Assembly: GCF_016862215.1 (NCBI RefSeq)
Contig: NZ_BOMN01000080.1
Location: 1 to 64,000 of the forward strand
Direction: 5' to 3'
Length of the DNA stretch: 64,000 nt
DNA from: Winogradskya humida
GTDB taxonomy: Bacteria; Actinomycetota; Actinomycetes; Mycobacteriales; Micromonosporaceae
The notes under the pieces: generated by a model
Told to the model about the DNA's origin: nothing
The model's input: the letters and a program-made list of their open reading frames with translations, nothing else
The model's database searches: none
Made by a program: the position numbers and the translations under genes
Shown: positions 36,655 to 45,457 of the stretch, in pieces
Numbering within the stretch: position 1 is the stretch's first letter
Layout of the letters: every line of letters starts with the position of its first letter

Positions 36655-38139
36655 ATGCGTGAGATCAAACATTGGATCGACGGTACGGCGACCGCGGGCA
36701 CGAGCGGCCACCAGCTCCCCGTCTGGGATCCGGCGACCGGCGAGCAGCAGGCGTACATCGTGGCGGCGACCGCGGCCGAGACCGCAGCGGCCGTCGCGTC
36801 GGCGAAGAAGGCCTTCCCCGCCTGGCGGGCGGCGTCGCTGTCCCGCCGGGCCGAGGTGATGTTCCGCTTCCGGGAACTCGTCGACGCCAACCGCAAGGAG
36901 ATCGCGACGCTGGTCAGCGCCGAGCACGGCAAGACCGTGGCCGACGCGGGCGGCGAGCTGGCCCGGGGCCTGGAGAACATCGAGTTCGCCGCGGGCGCCC
37001 CGCACCTGCTCAAGGGCGGCTACAGCGAGCAGGCCTCGACCGGGGTGGACGTCTACTCGATCCGCCAGCCGCTCGGGGTCGTCGCGGGGATCACGCCGTT
37101 CAACTTCCCGGCCATGGTCCCGATGTGGATGTTCTGCAACGCCCTGGTCTGCGGCAACACGTTCGTCCTCAAGCCCAGCGAGAAGGACCCGTCGGTGGCG
37201 CTGCTGCTCGCGGACCTGCTGCGCCAGGCCGGGCTGCCGGACGGCGCGTTCAACGTCGTGCAGGGCGACCGGCTCGCGGTCGAGACCCTCATCGACAGTC
37301 CGGACGTACAGGCCATCTCGTTCGTAGGTTCGACGCCGATCGCCCGGGCGATCTATCAGCGCGCGACGGCGCAGGGCAAACGGGTGCAGGCGCTCGGCGG
37401 GGCCAAGAACCACATGGTGGTGCTCCCGGACGCGGACATCGGCTCGGCCGCCGACGCGGCAGTCAGCGCGGGGTACGGCTCCGCCGGCGAACGCTGCATG
37501 GCCGTCTCGGTCGTCGTGGCCGTGGGCGCCAGCGCCGACCCGCTCGTGGACGCGATCAAGGAGCGGATCGGCCGGATCGCCGTCGGACCGGCCAGCGACC
37601 CGAACGCCGAGATGGGTCCCCTGATCAGCCGCGAGCACCGCGACAAGGTGGCCGGTTACCTCGCCGACGCGGGCAGCGCCGAGGTCGTCGTCGACGGCCG
37701 CGACGCCCCGATCACCGACGGGCCGGGGTTCTTCCTCGGCGCCTCGCTGGTCGACAAGGTGCCGACGGACTCGCCGCTCTACACCGACGAGATCTTCGGG
37801 CCGGTGCTGTCGGTGGTCCGGGTCGACACGTACGAGCAGGCCCTGGACCTGGTCAACAGCAACGAGTATGGCAACGGCACCGCCATCTTCACGCGCGACG
37901 GCGGCGCGGCACGGCAGTTCCAGTACGACGTCGTGTGCGGGATGGTCGGCGTCAACGTGCCGGTGCCCGTACCCGTCGCCTATTACAGCTTCGGCGGCTG
38001 GAAGTCGTCGCTCTTCGGCGACCTGCACATGTACGGCCCGGAGGGGCTGCAGTTCTACACCCGCAGCAAGGTCGTCACCTCGCGCTGGCCGGACCCGGCC
38101 ACCTCCGAGGTCGACCTCGGCTTCCCGAAGGTGAGGTGA
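36655..38139 (+). CDS. mmsA: CoA-acylating (methyl)malonate-semialdehyde dehydrogenase
   Basis: Converts malonate semialdehyde or methylmalonate semialdehyde to acetyl-CoA or propionyl-CoA with CoA and NAD+. The 494-aa aldehyde dehydrogenase shows MmsA-type features: ITPFNFPAMVPMWM, FVLKPSEKDPSVAL, FVGSTPIARAIYQ, the catalytic Cys281 in GSAGERCMAVSV and NVPVPVPVAYYSFGGWK. In this operon it would finish beta-alanine catabolism after the transaminase. The ATG is 10 bp after the hydantoinase stop. Confidence 0.93.
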   Translation: MREIKHWIDGTATAGTSGHQLPVWDPATGEQQAYIVAATAAETAAAVASAKKAFPAWRAASLSRRAEVMFRFRELVDANRKEIATLVSAEHGKTVADAGGELARGLENIEFAAGAPHLLKGGYSEQASTGVDVYSIRQPLGVVAGITPFNFPAMVPMWMFCNALVCGNTFVLKPSEKDPSVALLLADLLRQAGLPDGAFNVVQGDRLAVETLIDSPDVQAISFVGSTPIARAIYQRATAQGKRVQALGGAKNHMVVLPDADIGSAADAAVSAGYGSAGERCMAVSVVVAVGASADPLVDAIKERIGRIAVGPASDPNAEMGPLISREHRDKVAGYLADAGSAEVVVDGRDAPITDGPGFFLGASLVDKVPTDSPLYTDEIFGPVLSVVRVDTYEQALDLVNSNEYGNGTAIFTRDGGAARQFQYDVVCGMVGVNVPVPVPVAYYSFGGWKSSLFGDLHMYGPEGLQFYTRSKVVTSRWPDPATSEVDLGFPKVR

Positions 38140-38144
38140 AGACG

Positions 38145-39224
38145 ATGGACATCGGCGTCGTCCTGCAGTGCGACCCACCCTCGAGCGAGCTCGTCGAGCT
38201 CGCGAAGAAGGCGGAGGACCTCGGCTACAGCCACGTGTGGACGTTCGACTCGCACGTGCTGTGGCAGGAGCCGTTCGTCATCTACTCGAAGATCCTCGCC
38301 GAGACGTCCCGCGTCATCGTCGGCCCGATGGTGACGAACCCGGGCACCCGCGACTGGACGGTCATCGCGTCCCAGTTCGCCACCCTCAACGAGATGTACG
38401 GCAACCGCACGATCTGCGGCATCGGCCGGGGCGACTCGGCGCTGCGGGTCCTCGGACTGCAGCCGAACACGCTCGCTCAGCTGCGCGAGAGCATCGGCGT
38501 GATCCGGGGCCTGGCCAGCGGCGAGACGGTGGAGCTGCGCGGCAAGCAGCTCCAGTTCGCGTGGGCGCCGGACAGCAGGCTCGACGTCTGGGTCGCCGCG
38601 TACGGTCCCAAGGCCCTCGCCCTGACCGGCGAGGTGGGCGACGGCTACATCCTGCAGCTCGCCGACCCCGACATCGCCGCCTGGATGATCAAGGCCGTCC
38701 GGGACGCCGCCGAGAAGGCCGGCCGGGACCCGCTGGCGATCAAGTTCTGCGTGGCCGCCCCGGCGTACGTCGGCGACGACCTCGCGCACCAGCGGGACCA
38801 GACCCGGTGGTTCGGCGGCATGGTCGGCAACCACGTCGCGGACATCGTGTCCCGCTACGGCTCCGCGGGCGCGGTCCCGAAGGCCCTGACCGACTACATC
38901 GAGGCCCGGCAGGGCTACGACTACGCGGAGCACGGCCGCGCCGGCAACTCGCACACCGCGTTCGTGCCCGACGAGGTCGTCGACCGGTTCTGCATCCTCG
39001 GCCCGGTCGAGGACCACCTCGCCCGGCTCGAGCAGCTCCGCGAGCTCGGCGTCGACCAGTTCGCGCTCTACCTGCAGCACGACGACAAGGAAGCCACGCT
39101 CGAGGCCTACGGCAAGAGCATCATCCCGGCCATGTCGACCGGCCAGGGCACGCCCGGAGATGGTCGTGGCCCGGACCGCATCGAGCTGACCGGCCCGGCG
39201 CCGGCTGAATCCGCGGCCTCATGA
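38145..39224 (+). CDS. Luciferase-like F420-dependent oxidoreductase (TIGR03842-type)
   Basis: A 359-aa LLM-family TIM barrel with GVVLQCDPPSSELVELAKKAEDLGYSHVWTFDSHVL, a GPMVTNPGTRD strand, ICGIGRGDSALRVLGL and VAAYGPKALALTGEVGDGY, the F420-type pattern. As far as I recall, the family occurs with hydantoinase and ABC transport genes in actinobacteria. The reaction is not established from sequence. No dihydropyrimidine dehydrogenase (PreT/PreA) is seen in the cluster, so a redox step on the pyrimidine ring is a possible job (inference). The ATG at 38145 has AGGTGAAG upstream. It ends in an ATGA overlap with the permease. Confidence 0.85.
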   Translation: MDIGVVLQCDPPSSELVELAKKAEDLGYSHVWTFDSHVLWQEPFVIYSKILAETSRVIVGPMVTNPGTRDWTVIASQFATLNEMYGNRTICGIGRGDSALRVLGLQPNTLAQLRESIGVIRGLASGETVELRGKQLQFAWAPDSRLDVWVAAYGPKALALTGEVGDGYILQLADPDIAAWMIKAVRDAAEKAGRDPLAIKFCVAAPAYVGDDLAHQRDQTRWFGGMVGNHVADIVSRYGSAGAVPKALTDYIEARQGYDYAEHGRAGNSHTAFVPDEVVDRFCILGPVEDHLARLEQLRELGVDQFALYLQHDDKEATLEAYGKSIIPAMSTGQGTPGDGRGPDRIELTGPAPAESAAS

Positions 39225-40081
39225 GGCGTGCCCTCAGCGTCGTGATCGGACTGGTCGTCATGGTCGCCCTCTGGGAGGGCTACAAGGCGGTCGGTAACCC
39301 GGACGGCACGGTGCTGTTCGGCACCCGCGTCCTGCCGCGCGCCGACGACCTGTCCATGCCGCACGTGTGGGACATGCTGTCCCGGTTCGGCCGCCCGGAA
39401 CTCACGGGCGGCCGGCCGGTCTGGCAGGCCGTACTCAGCGCAACACTGTTCACACTTGGTATCACCGCTCTCGGTTTCGTCGCCGGCGCGGTGGTCGGGC
39501 TCGTCCTCGCCATCGCCATGCAGCGCTTCCGTATCGTCGAGCGCGGCCTGCTCCCCTACGTCATCCTGTCGCAGACCGTGCCCCTGGTCGCCCTCGCGCC
39601 GCTGATCGCCGGGTGGAGCGGCAACCTGTCGTTCGGCGCGTACCCGTGGCAGGACTGGATGACGGTCGCGGTCATCTCCGCGTACCTGAGCTTCTTCCCC
39701 GTCGCGGTCGGCATGCTCCGCGGCCTGCAGTCCCCGCACGTGAGCGGGGTCGAGCTGATGCGCAGCTACGCCGCCGGCTGGTGGCGCACCCTGGTCAAGC
39801 TCCGCCTCCCGGCCTCGCTGCCCTACCTGTTCCCCGCGCTGCGGCTGGCCGGTGCCGCCGCCGTCGTGGGTGCGGTCGTCGGCGAGATCTCCACAGGCAC
39901 GCGCGGCGGCATCGGCCGGCTGATCCTCGAGTACTCCCGCGAGGCCACCTCCGACCCCGCGAAGGTCTACACGGCCATGGTCGGCGCGGCCCTGCTCGGG
40001 CTCGTCGTCGCCGGCCTGGTCAGCCTCCTCGAACTGCCGCTCATGCGGCACCGGCGCCGAGTAACGGTGGTGACGATGTGA
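39221..40081 (+). CDS. ABC transporter permease (pyrimidine-type importer)
   Basis: A 286-aa BPD-type permease of the SsuC/TauC/ThiX-like group with about six membrane helices. It has the EAA-loop pattern LMRSYAAGWWRTLVKLRLPASLPYLFPALR. It is coupled by 4-bp overlaps to the LLM enzyme before it and the ATPase after it. With the second permease at 40842 it would form a heterodimeric channel for uracil, thymine, dihydropyrimidines or hydantoins (inference from context). Confidence 0.88.
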   Translation: MRRALSVVIGLVVMVALWEGYKAVGNPDGTVLFGTRVLPRADDLSMPHVWDMLSRFGRPELTGGRPVWQAVLSATLFTLGITALGFVAGAVVGLVLAIAMQRFRIVERGLLPYVILSQTVPLVALAPLIAGWSGNLSFGAYPWQDWMTVAVISAYLSFFPVAVGMLRGLQSPHVSGVELMRSYAAGWWRTLVKLRLPASLPYLFPALRLAGAAAVVGAVVGEISTGTRGGIGRLILEYSREATSDPAKVYTAMVGAALLGLVVAGLVSLLELPLMRHRRRVTVVTM

Positions 40082-40845
40082 CCGCAGTTTCGGTACAAGC
40101 TGTCTCACAGATCTTCAACCAGGGGCACACCGACGAGGTGACCGCCCTGTCCGACGTGGACCTGACGGTCGCCCCCGGCGAGTTCGTCTCCCTGATCGGC
40201 CCGTCCGGCTGCGGCAAGAGCACCCTGCTGCGGCTGATCGCCGACCTCATCACCCCCACGAGCGGCACGGTCGAGGTCAACGGCAAGCCCGCGGAGAAGG
40301 CCCGCCTCGACCAGGAGTACGGCATCGCGTTCCAGCAGGCCGGCCTCTTCGAATGGCGCACGGTCCAGCGCAATGTCGAGTTGCCACTCGAGTTGCGCGG
40401 CCAGTCCCGGGCCGAACGCCGCTCCCGCACCGCCGAGATGCTCGAACTCGTCGGCCTCACCGACTTCGCCCGGCACTACCCCGCCCAACTCTCCGGCGGC
40501 ATGCAGCAACGCGTCGCCATCGCCCGCGCCCTCGCCGTGCACCCGCCGCTGCTGCTCATGGACGAGCCGTTCGGCGCCCTCGACGAGATGACCCGCGAAC
40601 GCCTCCAGACCGAGCTCCTCGCCATCTGCGCGAAGACCGGCACCAGCACCATCTTCGTCACCCACTCCATCTCCGAGGCGGTCTTCCTCTCGAACCGGGT
40701 CGTCGTCATGTCACCCCGCCCCGGCCGGATCACCGCAACCGCCGACATCGACCTCCCCAGCCCCCGCGACGAAGCCGTACGCCAGTCCCCCGCGTTCTTC
40801 GACGCCGTGACCACCGTCCGCAAAGCCCTCCGGGCGGCAGCGTGA
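40078..40845 (+). CDS. ABC transporter ATP-binding protein
   Basis: A 255-aa nitrate/taurine-type ATPase: Walker A GPSGCGKST, Q-loop AFQQAGLFEW, signature LSGGMQQR, Walker B LLLMDEPFGALDE and switch His in FVTHSISEA. The GTG start overlaps the permease stop (GTGA). The longer frame from 39367 lies within the permease gene. It ends with a GTGA overlap into the second permease gene. Confidence 0.93.
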   Translation: MTAVSVQAVSQIFNQGHTDEVTALSDVDLTVAPGEFVSLIGPSGCGKSTLLRLIADLITPTSGTVEVNGKPAEKARLDQEYGIAFQQAGLFEWRTVQRNVELPLELRGQSRAERRSRTAEMLELVGLTDFARHYPAQLSGGMQQRVAIARALAVHPPLLLMDEPFGALDEMTRERLQTELLAICAKTGTSTIFVTHSISEAVFLSNRVVVMSPRPGRITATADIDLPSPRDEAVRQSPAFFDAVTTVRKALRAAA

Positions 40846-41801
40846 AACCCGGCACCGGCGGCACAGGACCAGACCCCGCCGCCAGCGGCACACCAAGACC
40901 CACCGCAGGCGGTATGAGACAAGGCGTCTCAGTCGGCGTGAGCCGAAGCACCACAACCGGCATGAGCCGGAGCACCACGACCAGCATGAGCCGGAGCACC
41001 ACAACCGGCATGAGCCGGAGCACCACGACCAGCATGAGCCGGCGCACCGCTACCGGCATTAGACGCGTCCTCCCGCCATTGGTCCTGGGCATCGCCGCCC
41101 TGGCCGCCTGGGAGCTGACCGTCTCGCTAGGCCGCATCGCCCCGTTCGTCCTCCCGGCACCCTCCGCCATCTGGCACGAGCTCATCGCACAGCGCGGCAA
41201 CATCTGGGACGCCGCCCTGGCCAGCGGCCTGAACGCACTGATCGGCCTGCTCTGGGGCACCGCCGCCGCCGTCCTGCTGGCCATGGTGGCCAGCCGCTTC
41301 CGCTTCCTCGCCGACCTGTCCCTGCCCCTGGCCGCGGTGCTGAACGCGCTGCCGATCATCGCCCTCGCCCCGATCCTCAACAACATGTTCGAGTCGACGT
41401 CCAGCCTCCCCCGCCGCCTGGTAGCCGGGATCATCGTGTTCTTCCCGGTCTTCATCAACACCCTGCGCGGGCTGCGCGAGGTGAACCCGGTCCACCGCGA
41501 GCTGATGACCAGCTACGCGGCCGGCGGCTGGACGTTCACCCGCCTCGTCCGGCTGCCCGGGGCGCTGCCCTTCGTCTTCACCGGCCTGCGACAGGCGTCC
41601 TCGCTGGCCGTGATCGCCGCCGTCGTCGCCGAGTACTTCGGCGGGCTGCAGAACGGTCTCGGGTCCCGGATCACCTCCGCGGCCGCGTTCACCGCGTACC
41701 CCCGCGCCTGGGCCTTCGTGGCCGGCGCCTGCCTGCTCGGCCTCGTCTTCTACCTAGCAACGCTCCTGCTGGAGCGGATCGCCATGCCCTACCGCAATTA
41801 A
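40842..41801 (+). CDS. Second ABC transporter permease, with N-terminal MSRSTTT repeats
   Basis: A 319-aa protein. The C-terminal about 250 residues are a normal permease (six helices; EAA loop ELMTSYAAGGWTFTRLVRLPGALPFVFTGLR). The N-terminus is unusual: after a Gly/Pro-rich start come five copies of an 8-aa unit (MSRSTTTG/S) encoded by a 24-bp repeat, residues about 36-70, then RRTATGIRRVLPP. The GTG at 40842 overlaps the ATPase stop. Each repeat contains ATG, so translation could also start at a later copy. Its partner permease is the gene at 39221. Confidence 0.85.
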   Translation: MKPGTGGTGPDPAASGTPRPTAGGMRQGVSVGVSRSTTTGMSRSTTTSMSRSTTTGMSRSTTTSMSRRTATGIRRVLPPLVLGIAALAAWELTVSLGRIAPFVLPAPSAIWHELIAQRGNIWDAALASGLNALIGLLWGTAAAVLLAMVASRFRFLADLSLPLAAVLNALPIIALAPILNNMFESTSSLPRRLVAGIIVFFPVFINTLRGLREVNPVHRELMTSYAAGGWTFTRLVRLPGALPFVFTGLRQASSLAVIAAVVAEYFGGLQNGLGSRITSAAAFTAYPRAWAFVAGACLLGLVFYLATLLLERIAMPYRN

Positions 41802-41811
41802 AGGAGCCCGT

Positions 41812-42936
41812 GTGCGCCGATATCTAGTCGCCGCTTCCCTACTCCTCCTCCTCACCGCCTGCGGCACCGCCGACACCCCCGCAACCCCTGCCGCCTCCGG
41901 CGGAGTGACCCCCATCAAGCTGCAACTCCAATGGTTCTTCCAAGCCCAGTTCGCCGGCTACATCGCCGCCGTGGACCAGGGCTTCTACAAAGAACAGGGC
42001 CTCGACGTCCAGCTGCTCGAGGGCGGCGTCGACATCGTCCCGCAGACCGTCCTCGCCCAGGGGAAGGCCGACTACGCCGTCGCCTGGGTCCCCAAGGCCC
42101 TGGCGTCCCGCGAGCAGGGCGCCGGCATCACCGACGTCGGCCAGATCTTCGCCCGGTCCGGCACCTACCAGGTGGCCTGGAAGGACAGTGGCATCACGAC
42201 CCCCGCCGACTTCAAGGGCAAGAAAGTCGGCAACTGGGGCTTCGGCAACGAGTTCGAGCTGTTCGCCGGCATGACGAAGGCCGGCCTCGACGCCGGCAAG
42301 GACGTCACCCTCGTCCAGCAGCAGTTCGACATGCAGGCGCTGCTCAAGAAGGAGATCGACGTCGCCCAGGCGATGTCCTACAACGAGTACGCCCAGCTGC
42401 TCGAAGCCACGAACCCCGCCACCGGCAAGCTCTACACCCCCGGCGACTTCCAGATCATCGACTGGAAGACGAACGGGTCCGCCATGCTCCAGGACGCCGT
42501 CTGGGCCAACACGGAAAAGCTCAACGATCCCGCGTACCAGCAACAGACCGTGAAGTTCCTGGCCGCCACCGTCAAGGGCTGGGCCTACTGCCGCGACAAC
42601 CCGGAGGCCTGCCGCGACCTCGTCGTGGCGAAGGGCTCCAAACTCGGCAAGAGCCACCAGCTCTGGCAGATGAACGAGATCAACAAACTCGTCTGGCCCG
42701 CCACCACGGCCGGCGTAGGCATGATCGACGAGGCAGCCTGGAAGCAGACGGTCGACATCTCCCTGACCGCCAAGAACCAGACCGGCGACACGGTCCTCAC
42801 CAAGCAACCGACCGGCCTCGCCTACACCAACGACTACATCAAACAGGCACTCGACCAGGTCAAGGCCGCAGGCACCGACGTCACCGGCACAGCCTTCCAG
42901 CCCCAGACCGTCACCCTCACCGCCGGCGGCGCCTGA
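41812..42936 (+). CDS. Substrate-binding lipoprotein of the pyrimidine-type ABC importer (NMT1/THI5-like)
   Basis: A 374-aa lipoprotein: signal peptide with lipobox LLTAC (Cys17), then IKLQLQWFFQAQFAGYIAAVDQGFYKEQGLDVQLLEGG, the NMT1/THI5-like start that binds pyrimidine-type ligands in relatives. PQTVLAQGKADYAVAWVPKAL and KKVGNWGFGNEFELFAGM follow. The start is GTG with AAAGGAG 7 nt upstream. It is the last gene of the operon. Ligand candidates are uracil, thymine, dihydrouracil or hydantoin. Confidence 0.9.
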   Translation: MRRYLVAASLLLLLTACGTADTPATPAASGGVTPIKLQLQWFFQAQFAGYIAAVDQGFYKEQGLDVQLLEGGVDIVPQTVLAQGKADYAVAWVPKALASREQGAGITDVGQIFARSGTYQVAWKDSGITTPADFKGKKVGNWGFGNEFELFAGMTKAGLDAGKDVTLVQQQFDMQALLKKEIDVAQAMSYNEYAQLLEATNPATGKLYTPGDFQIIDWKTNGSAMLQDAVWANTEKLNDPAYQQQTVKFLAATVKGWAYCRDNPEACRDLVVAKGSKLGKSHQLWQMNEINKLVWPATTAGVGMIDEAAWKQTVDISLTAKNQTGDTVLTKQPTGLAYTNDYIKQALDQVKAAGTDVTGTAFQPQTVTLTAGGA

Positions 42937-42964
42937 CCGGACGGAACCTTCCCGCCTGCCGCTG

Positions 42965-42994
42965 CCTTTGAGGAGGGTGACACCTTCCTTCAAG
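42965..42994 (+). terminator. Weak hairpin after the importer operon
   Basis: CCTTTGAGGAGG...CCTTCCTTCAAGG forms an imperfect stem with a 6-nt loop between the binding-protein stop and the next gene. It may end the pyrimidine operon. GGAACC at 42943-42948 could be an ECF-type -35 box for the next operon, but no matching -10 box stands out. Confidence 0.35.
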
Positions 42995-43011
42995 GACTCC
43001 GGGGGTACGCA

Positions 43012-44088
43012 ATGAGCGAACGAATAAGAGAACTGCTCGACGACGCGGTGGCCGGAATCACCCCGGACAACCCCGACCCGGTCACCGCCGTCATCACCCG
43101 CGGCCGCGCAGCCCGCCGCCGCACCCTGACCACCGCGGCCCTCGCAGCCGCCCTCCTCGGCACCGGCACCGCGGTCGCCGTGACCACCCACGTCGCAGGC
43201 ACCGATGCACCACCCGCTGCCTCCTTCGCTCCCCCGACCCCTCGTGTCCTCAACGGCGAGGTCGTCGCCGGAGCCCTGCACCTCCCGATCCCGGCAGGCT
43301 GGACCGTCGCCACCCCGGTCGCGGACGCCCCCTGTGAGACACTCAGTACCACAGTCCTCATCTCCGGCCCGCAGAAGATCGGCTGCCAGACCGCCGAGAT
43401 CGAGGTGACCGGCACCGCGAGCACCTGGCCCGCCGGCCGGGCTCTCCTTCCCAAGGACGTCGCTCCGTCCGCCGACGGACAGCCGCGGGCCGATCCGTCC
43501 GCCCGCACCGATCTCCCACTGATCGTGCTCCCCCCGGAATCCGTCACCCTGCCGGGCGGTGAACCCGCCTGGATGACCGACGCCCTGGACTCCGAGGCAC
43601 TCGCACCGGACCACGCTCCCGGCTACAGCTACTACAACGTCCTGTACCTCCCCTGGTCCCACGTCTCGATCACCCTCCGCGTCGACGGCGCCGCCTCCCG
43701 GACGATCATCGACTCCATCCGCACCGAGCCGGCCGCCCTCGGCGCACTCGTGCTGCCCGTGGACGCCCTCTCCGTCGAGCTGACCACATCGGACATCACC
43801 GCCTCCGACCCGTGGACCGGCCACGCCGAGACCACCGACCCGGCAACGATCACCGCTGTGACGAGGCTGCTGGGGAGCCAGCCGGCGGTGCTCACCGGCG
43901 CCTGCGCGGGCTCCTCCCACAAGGCCCTCCGCCTCACCCTCGCCGGTGACTCCCCGGACCCGACCAGCGTGATCATCACGCTCGGCGACCGCTGCCAGGA
44001 GGCGGTCTCGTCCGCCGGCGGCCGGGTACGCCTCACCGACGCCACGGTCACCGAACTCAAGCACCTGCTCGGGCTGGCCGCCCGATGA
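43012..44088 (+). CDS. Membrane-anchored extracytoplasmic protein, likely anti-sigma partner of the ECF factor
   Basis: A 358-aa protein. A short cytoplasmic N-terminus (SERIRELLDDAVAGITPDNPDPVTAVITRGRAARRRT) precedes one membrane helix (about residues 41-60). The large outside part has two DAPCETL/IGCQTAEIEV-type Cys segments and a C-terminal Cys pair (GACAGSS...DRCQEA). I recognise no named domain. The ATGA overlap with the SigE-type sigma gene directly downstream and the N-in topology suggest it regulates that sigma factor. This is inference, since no ASD or zinc (HxxxCxxC) motif is seen. Confidence 0.7.
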   Translation: MSERIRELLDDAVAGITPDNPDPVTAVITRGRAARRRTLTTAALAAALLGTGTAVAVTTHVAGTDAPPAASFAPPTPRVLNGEVVAGALHLPIPAGWTVATPVADAPCETLSTTVLISGPQKIGCQTAEIEVTGTASTWPAGRALLPKDVAPSADGQPRADPSARTDLPLIVLPPESVTLPGGEPAWMTDALDSEALAPDHAPGYSYYNVLYLPWSHVSITLRVDGAASRTIIDSIRTEPAALGALVLPVDALSVELTTSDITASDPWTGHAETTDPATITAVTRLLGSQPAVLTGACAGSSHKALRLTLAGDSPDPTSVIITLGDRCQEAVSSAGGRVRLTDATVTELKHLLGLAAR

Positions 44089-44600
44089 CCGCACCGGACG
44101 GTTTCGCCGAATTCGTCGCCAACCGCTACCCGTCCCTGGTCCGCTACGGCACCCTCCTCACCGGCGACCGCGGCCACGGCGAGGACCTCACCCAGGACGC
44201 GCTCGTCAAGACGTACCGAAAATGGCCCAAACTCCACCCCCACGGCGACCCGGAGTCCTACACCCGCCGCATCATGGCCCGAGCCGCCTGGCGCGCCGCC
44301 CGCCGCCTCTGGCACCGCGAGATCCCCGCCGCCACCCTCCCGGACAAACCCACCGCGGACCCATACGCCCCACGCGACACCGCCCACGTGGTCCTGGAGG
44401 CACTGCGCCGACTCCCCGCAGCCCAGCGCGTCGTCCTGGTCCTGCGCTACTGGGCCGGCCTCACCGAACAGGAGATAGCCACCCAGCTCGGCTGCTCCCC
44501 CGGCACGGTCAAGAGCCGGGCCAGCCGCGCCCTCTCCACCCTCCGCAGCACCGACGGCCCGCTCGCCGACGCCTTCACCCTCCTGGACAGCCCGCACTGA
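44085..44600 (+). CDS. ECF RNA polymerase sigma factor, SigE family
   Basis: A 171-aa sigma-70 family ECF factor. Region 2 reads FVANRYPSLVRYGTLLTGDRGHGEDLTQDALVKTYRKWPKL (residues about 9-50). Region 4 reads ALRRLPAAQRVVLVLRYWAGLTEQEIATQLGCSPGTVKSRASRALSTL (about 105-155), with a clear helix-turn-helix. It is translationally coupled to the membrane protein upstream. The target promoters are unknown. Confidence 0.9.
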   Translation: MTAPDGFAEFVANRYPSLVRYGTLLTGDRGHGEDLTQDALVKTYRKWPKLHPHGDPESYTRRIMARAAWRAARRLWHREIPAATLPDKPTADPYAPRDTAHVVLEALRRLPAAQRVVLVLRYWAGLTEQEIATQLGCSPGTVKSRASRALSTLRSTDGPLADAFTLLDSPH

Positions 44601-44633
44601 ACATCCCAGAAACGCCCGGACCGGATCCGGCGG

Positions 44634-45410
44634 TCAGAGCGGGATCAGCCGGGCCGCCAAGGCGACCGCGTTGAGGTCCCCCTCGCGAAGGCGGCCGGCG
44701 GCTTCCGGCTCTCCCAGCCCGGCGAGGCGTTCCGCGGCCGTGTCGATCAGGCCTTCATTGCCGCTGAGGAGTTTGCGGGCGAGGTTGGCCTGGGTGGGGC
44801 TGAGCTCCGCGTAGGCGCAGCGATCCAGGGCCGCGATGGTCTCCTCGTCGAGGCTTCCCGCGAGGGCGCGTTCGGTGACGACGCGCAGCAGCCAGCCCGG
44901 CCACCAGCTGTAGCGGCCGAGGAGGTGGCCGGCCTGGATGGCCTGGGCGGGGGTCTGGCCGCCGTCGAGCAGGCGCAGGACCATCGGGATGTCGAAGCGT
45001 TCGAGGCGCAGGGCCGTGACGAAGAGGCGTTGCAGGCGGGCCGCTCCGACCAGGCGGGTGGCTGCGGCGGCCGCGGCGGCGTAGTTGCCGCGGGCGGCGG
45101 TGAGGAGGATGGCTGCCTCGTCGGTGGAGATGGCGGCGCCGGTGGAGCGTTCCTCGATGCGGTCGAGGGTGCGGGTGAGGCGGGCGGTGGCGTCCTGGGC
45201 GTGTTCGGCGCGGGTCTCGCTGGAGGGGCGTTCCAGGTAGCGGACGACCGTGTCCGTGGCGATCTTGACCTCGCGGCGCAGGAGCGGGGCCTGGATCTTG
45301 GGGGAGATCAGGTCACTGAGGCCTTCCAGTACGTAGGCGCGGTCGAATCGGTCCGATGCTTCGGGGAACTGCATCCACCATGATTCGTCGTGCGCGTCCA
45401 CACCTCTCAC
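44634..45410 (-). CDS. Helical protein of unknown function
   Basis: A 258-aa, all-helical, soluble protein rich in Ala, Leu and Arg, with no signal peptide or metal motif. Segments such as ERSTGAAISTDEAAILLTAARGNYAAAAAAATRLVG and LRLLDGGQTPAQAIQAGHLLGRYSWWPGWLLRVVTERAL look like repeated helix pairs (HEAT/TPR-like). I cannot name a family. It lies alone between the convergent sigma-factor gene and a strong terminator-like hairpin. Confidence 0.7.
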   Translation of the reverse strand: MRGVDAHDESWWMQFPEASDRFDRAYVLEGLSDLISPKIQAPLLRREVKIATDTVVRYLERPSSETRAEHAQDATARLTRTLDRIEERSTGAAISTDEAAILLTAARGNYAAAAAAATRLVGAARLQRLFVTALRLERFDIPMVLRLLDGGQTPAQAIQAGHLLGRYSWWPGWLLRVVTERALAGSLDEETIAALDRCAYAELSPTQANLARKLLSGNEGLIDTAAERLAGLGEPEAAGRLREGDLNAVALAARLIPL

Positions 45411-45457
45411 ATTGGCGTACCGGGGGCGTACTTGAGTGAATTTCCGGGAGAACCCTG

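Noticed and set aside
40353-40841. Upstream extension of the second permease frame
   Set aside because: It overlaps the ATPase gene in another frame and is Arg/Pro/His-rich. The GTG at 40842 overlaps the ATPase stop as in the rest of the operon.
41839-44094. A 751-aa minus-strand open frame
   Set aside because: It lies antisense to the substrate-binding lipoprotein and the anti-sigma-like gene, both of which have clear signals and motifs.
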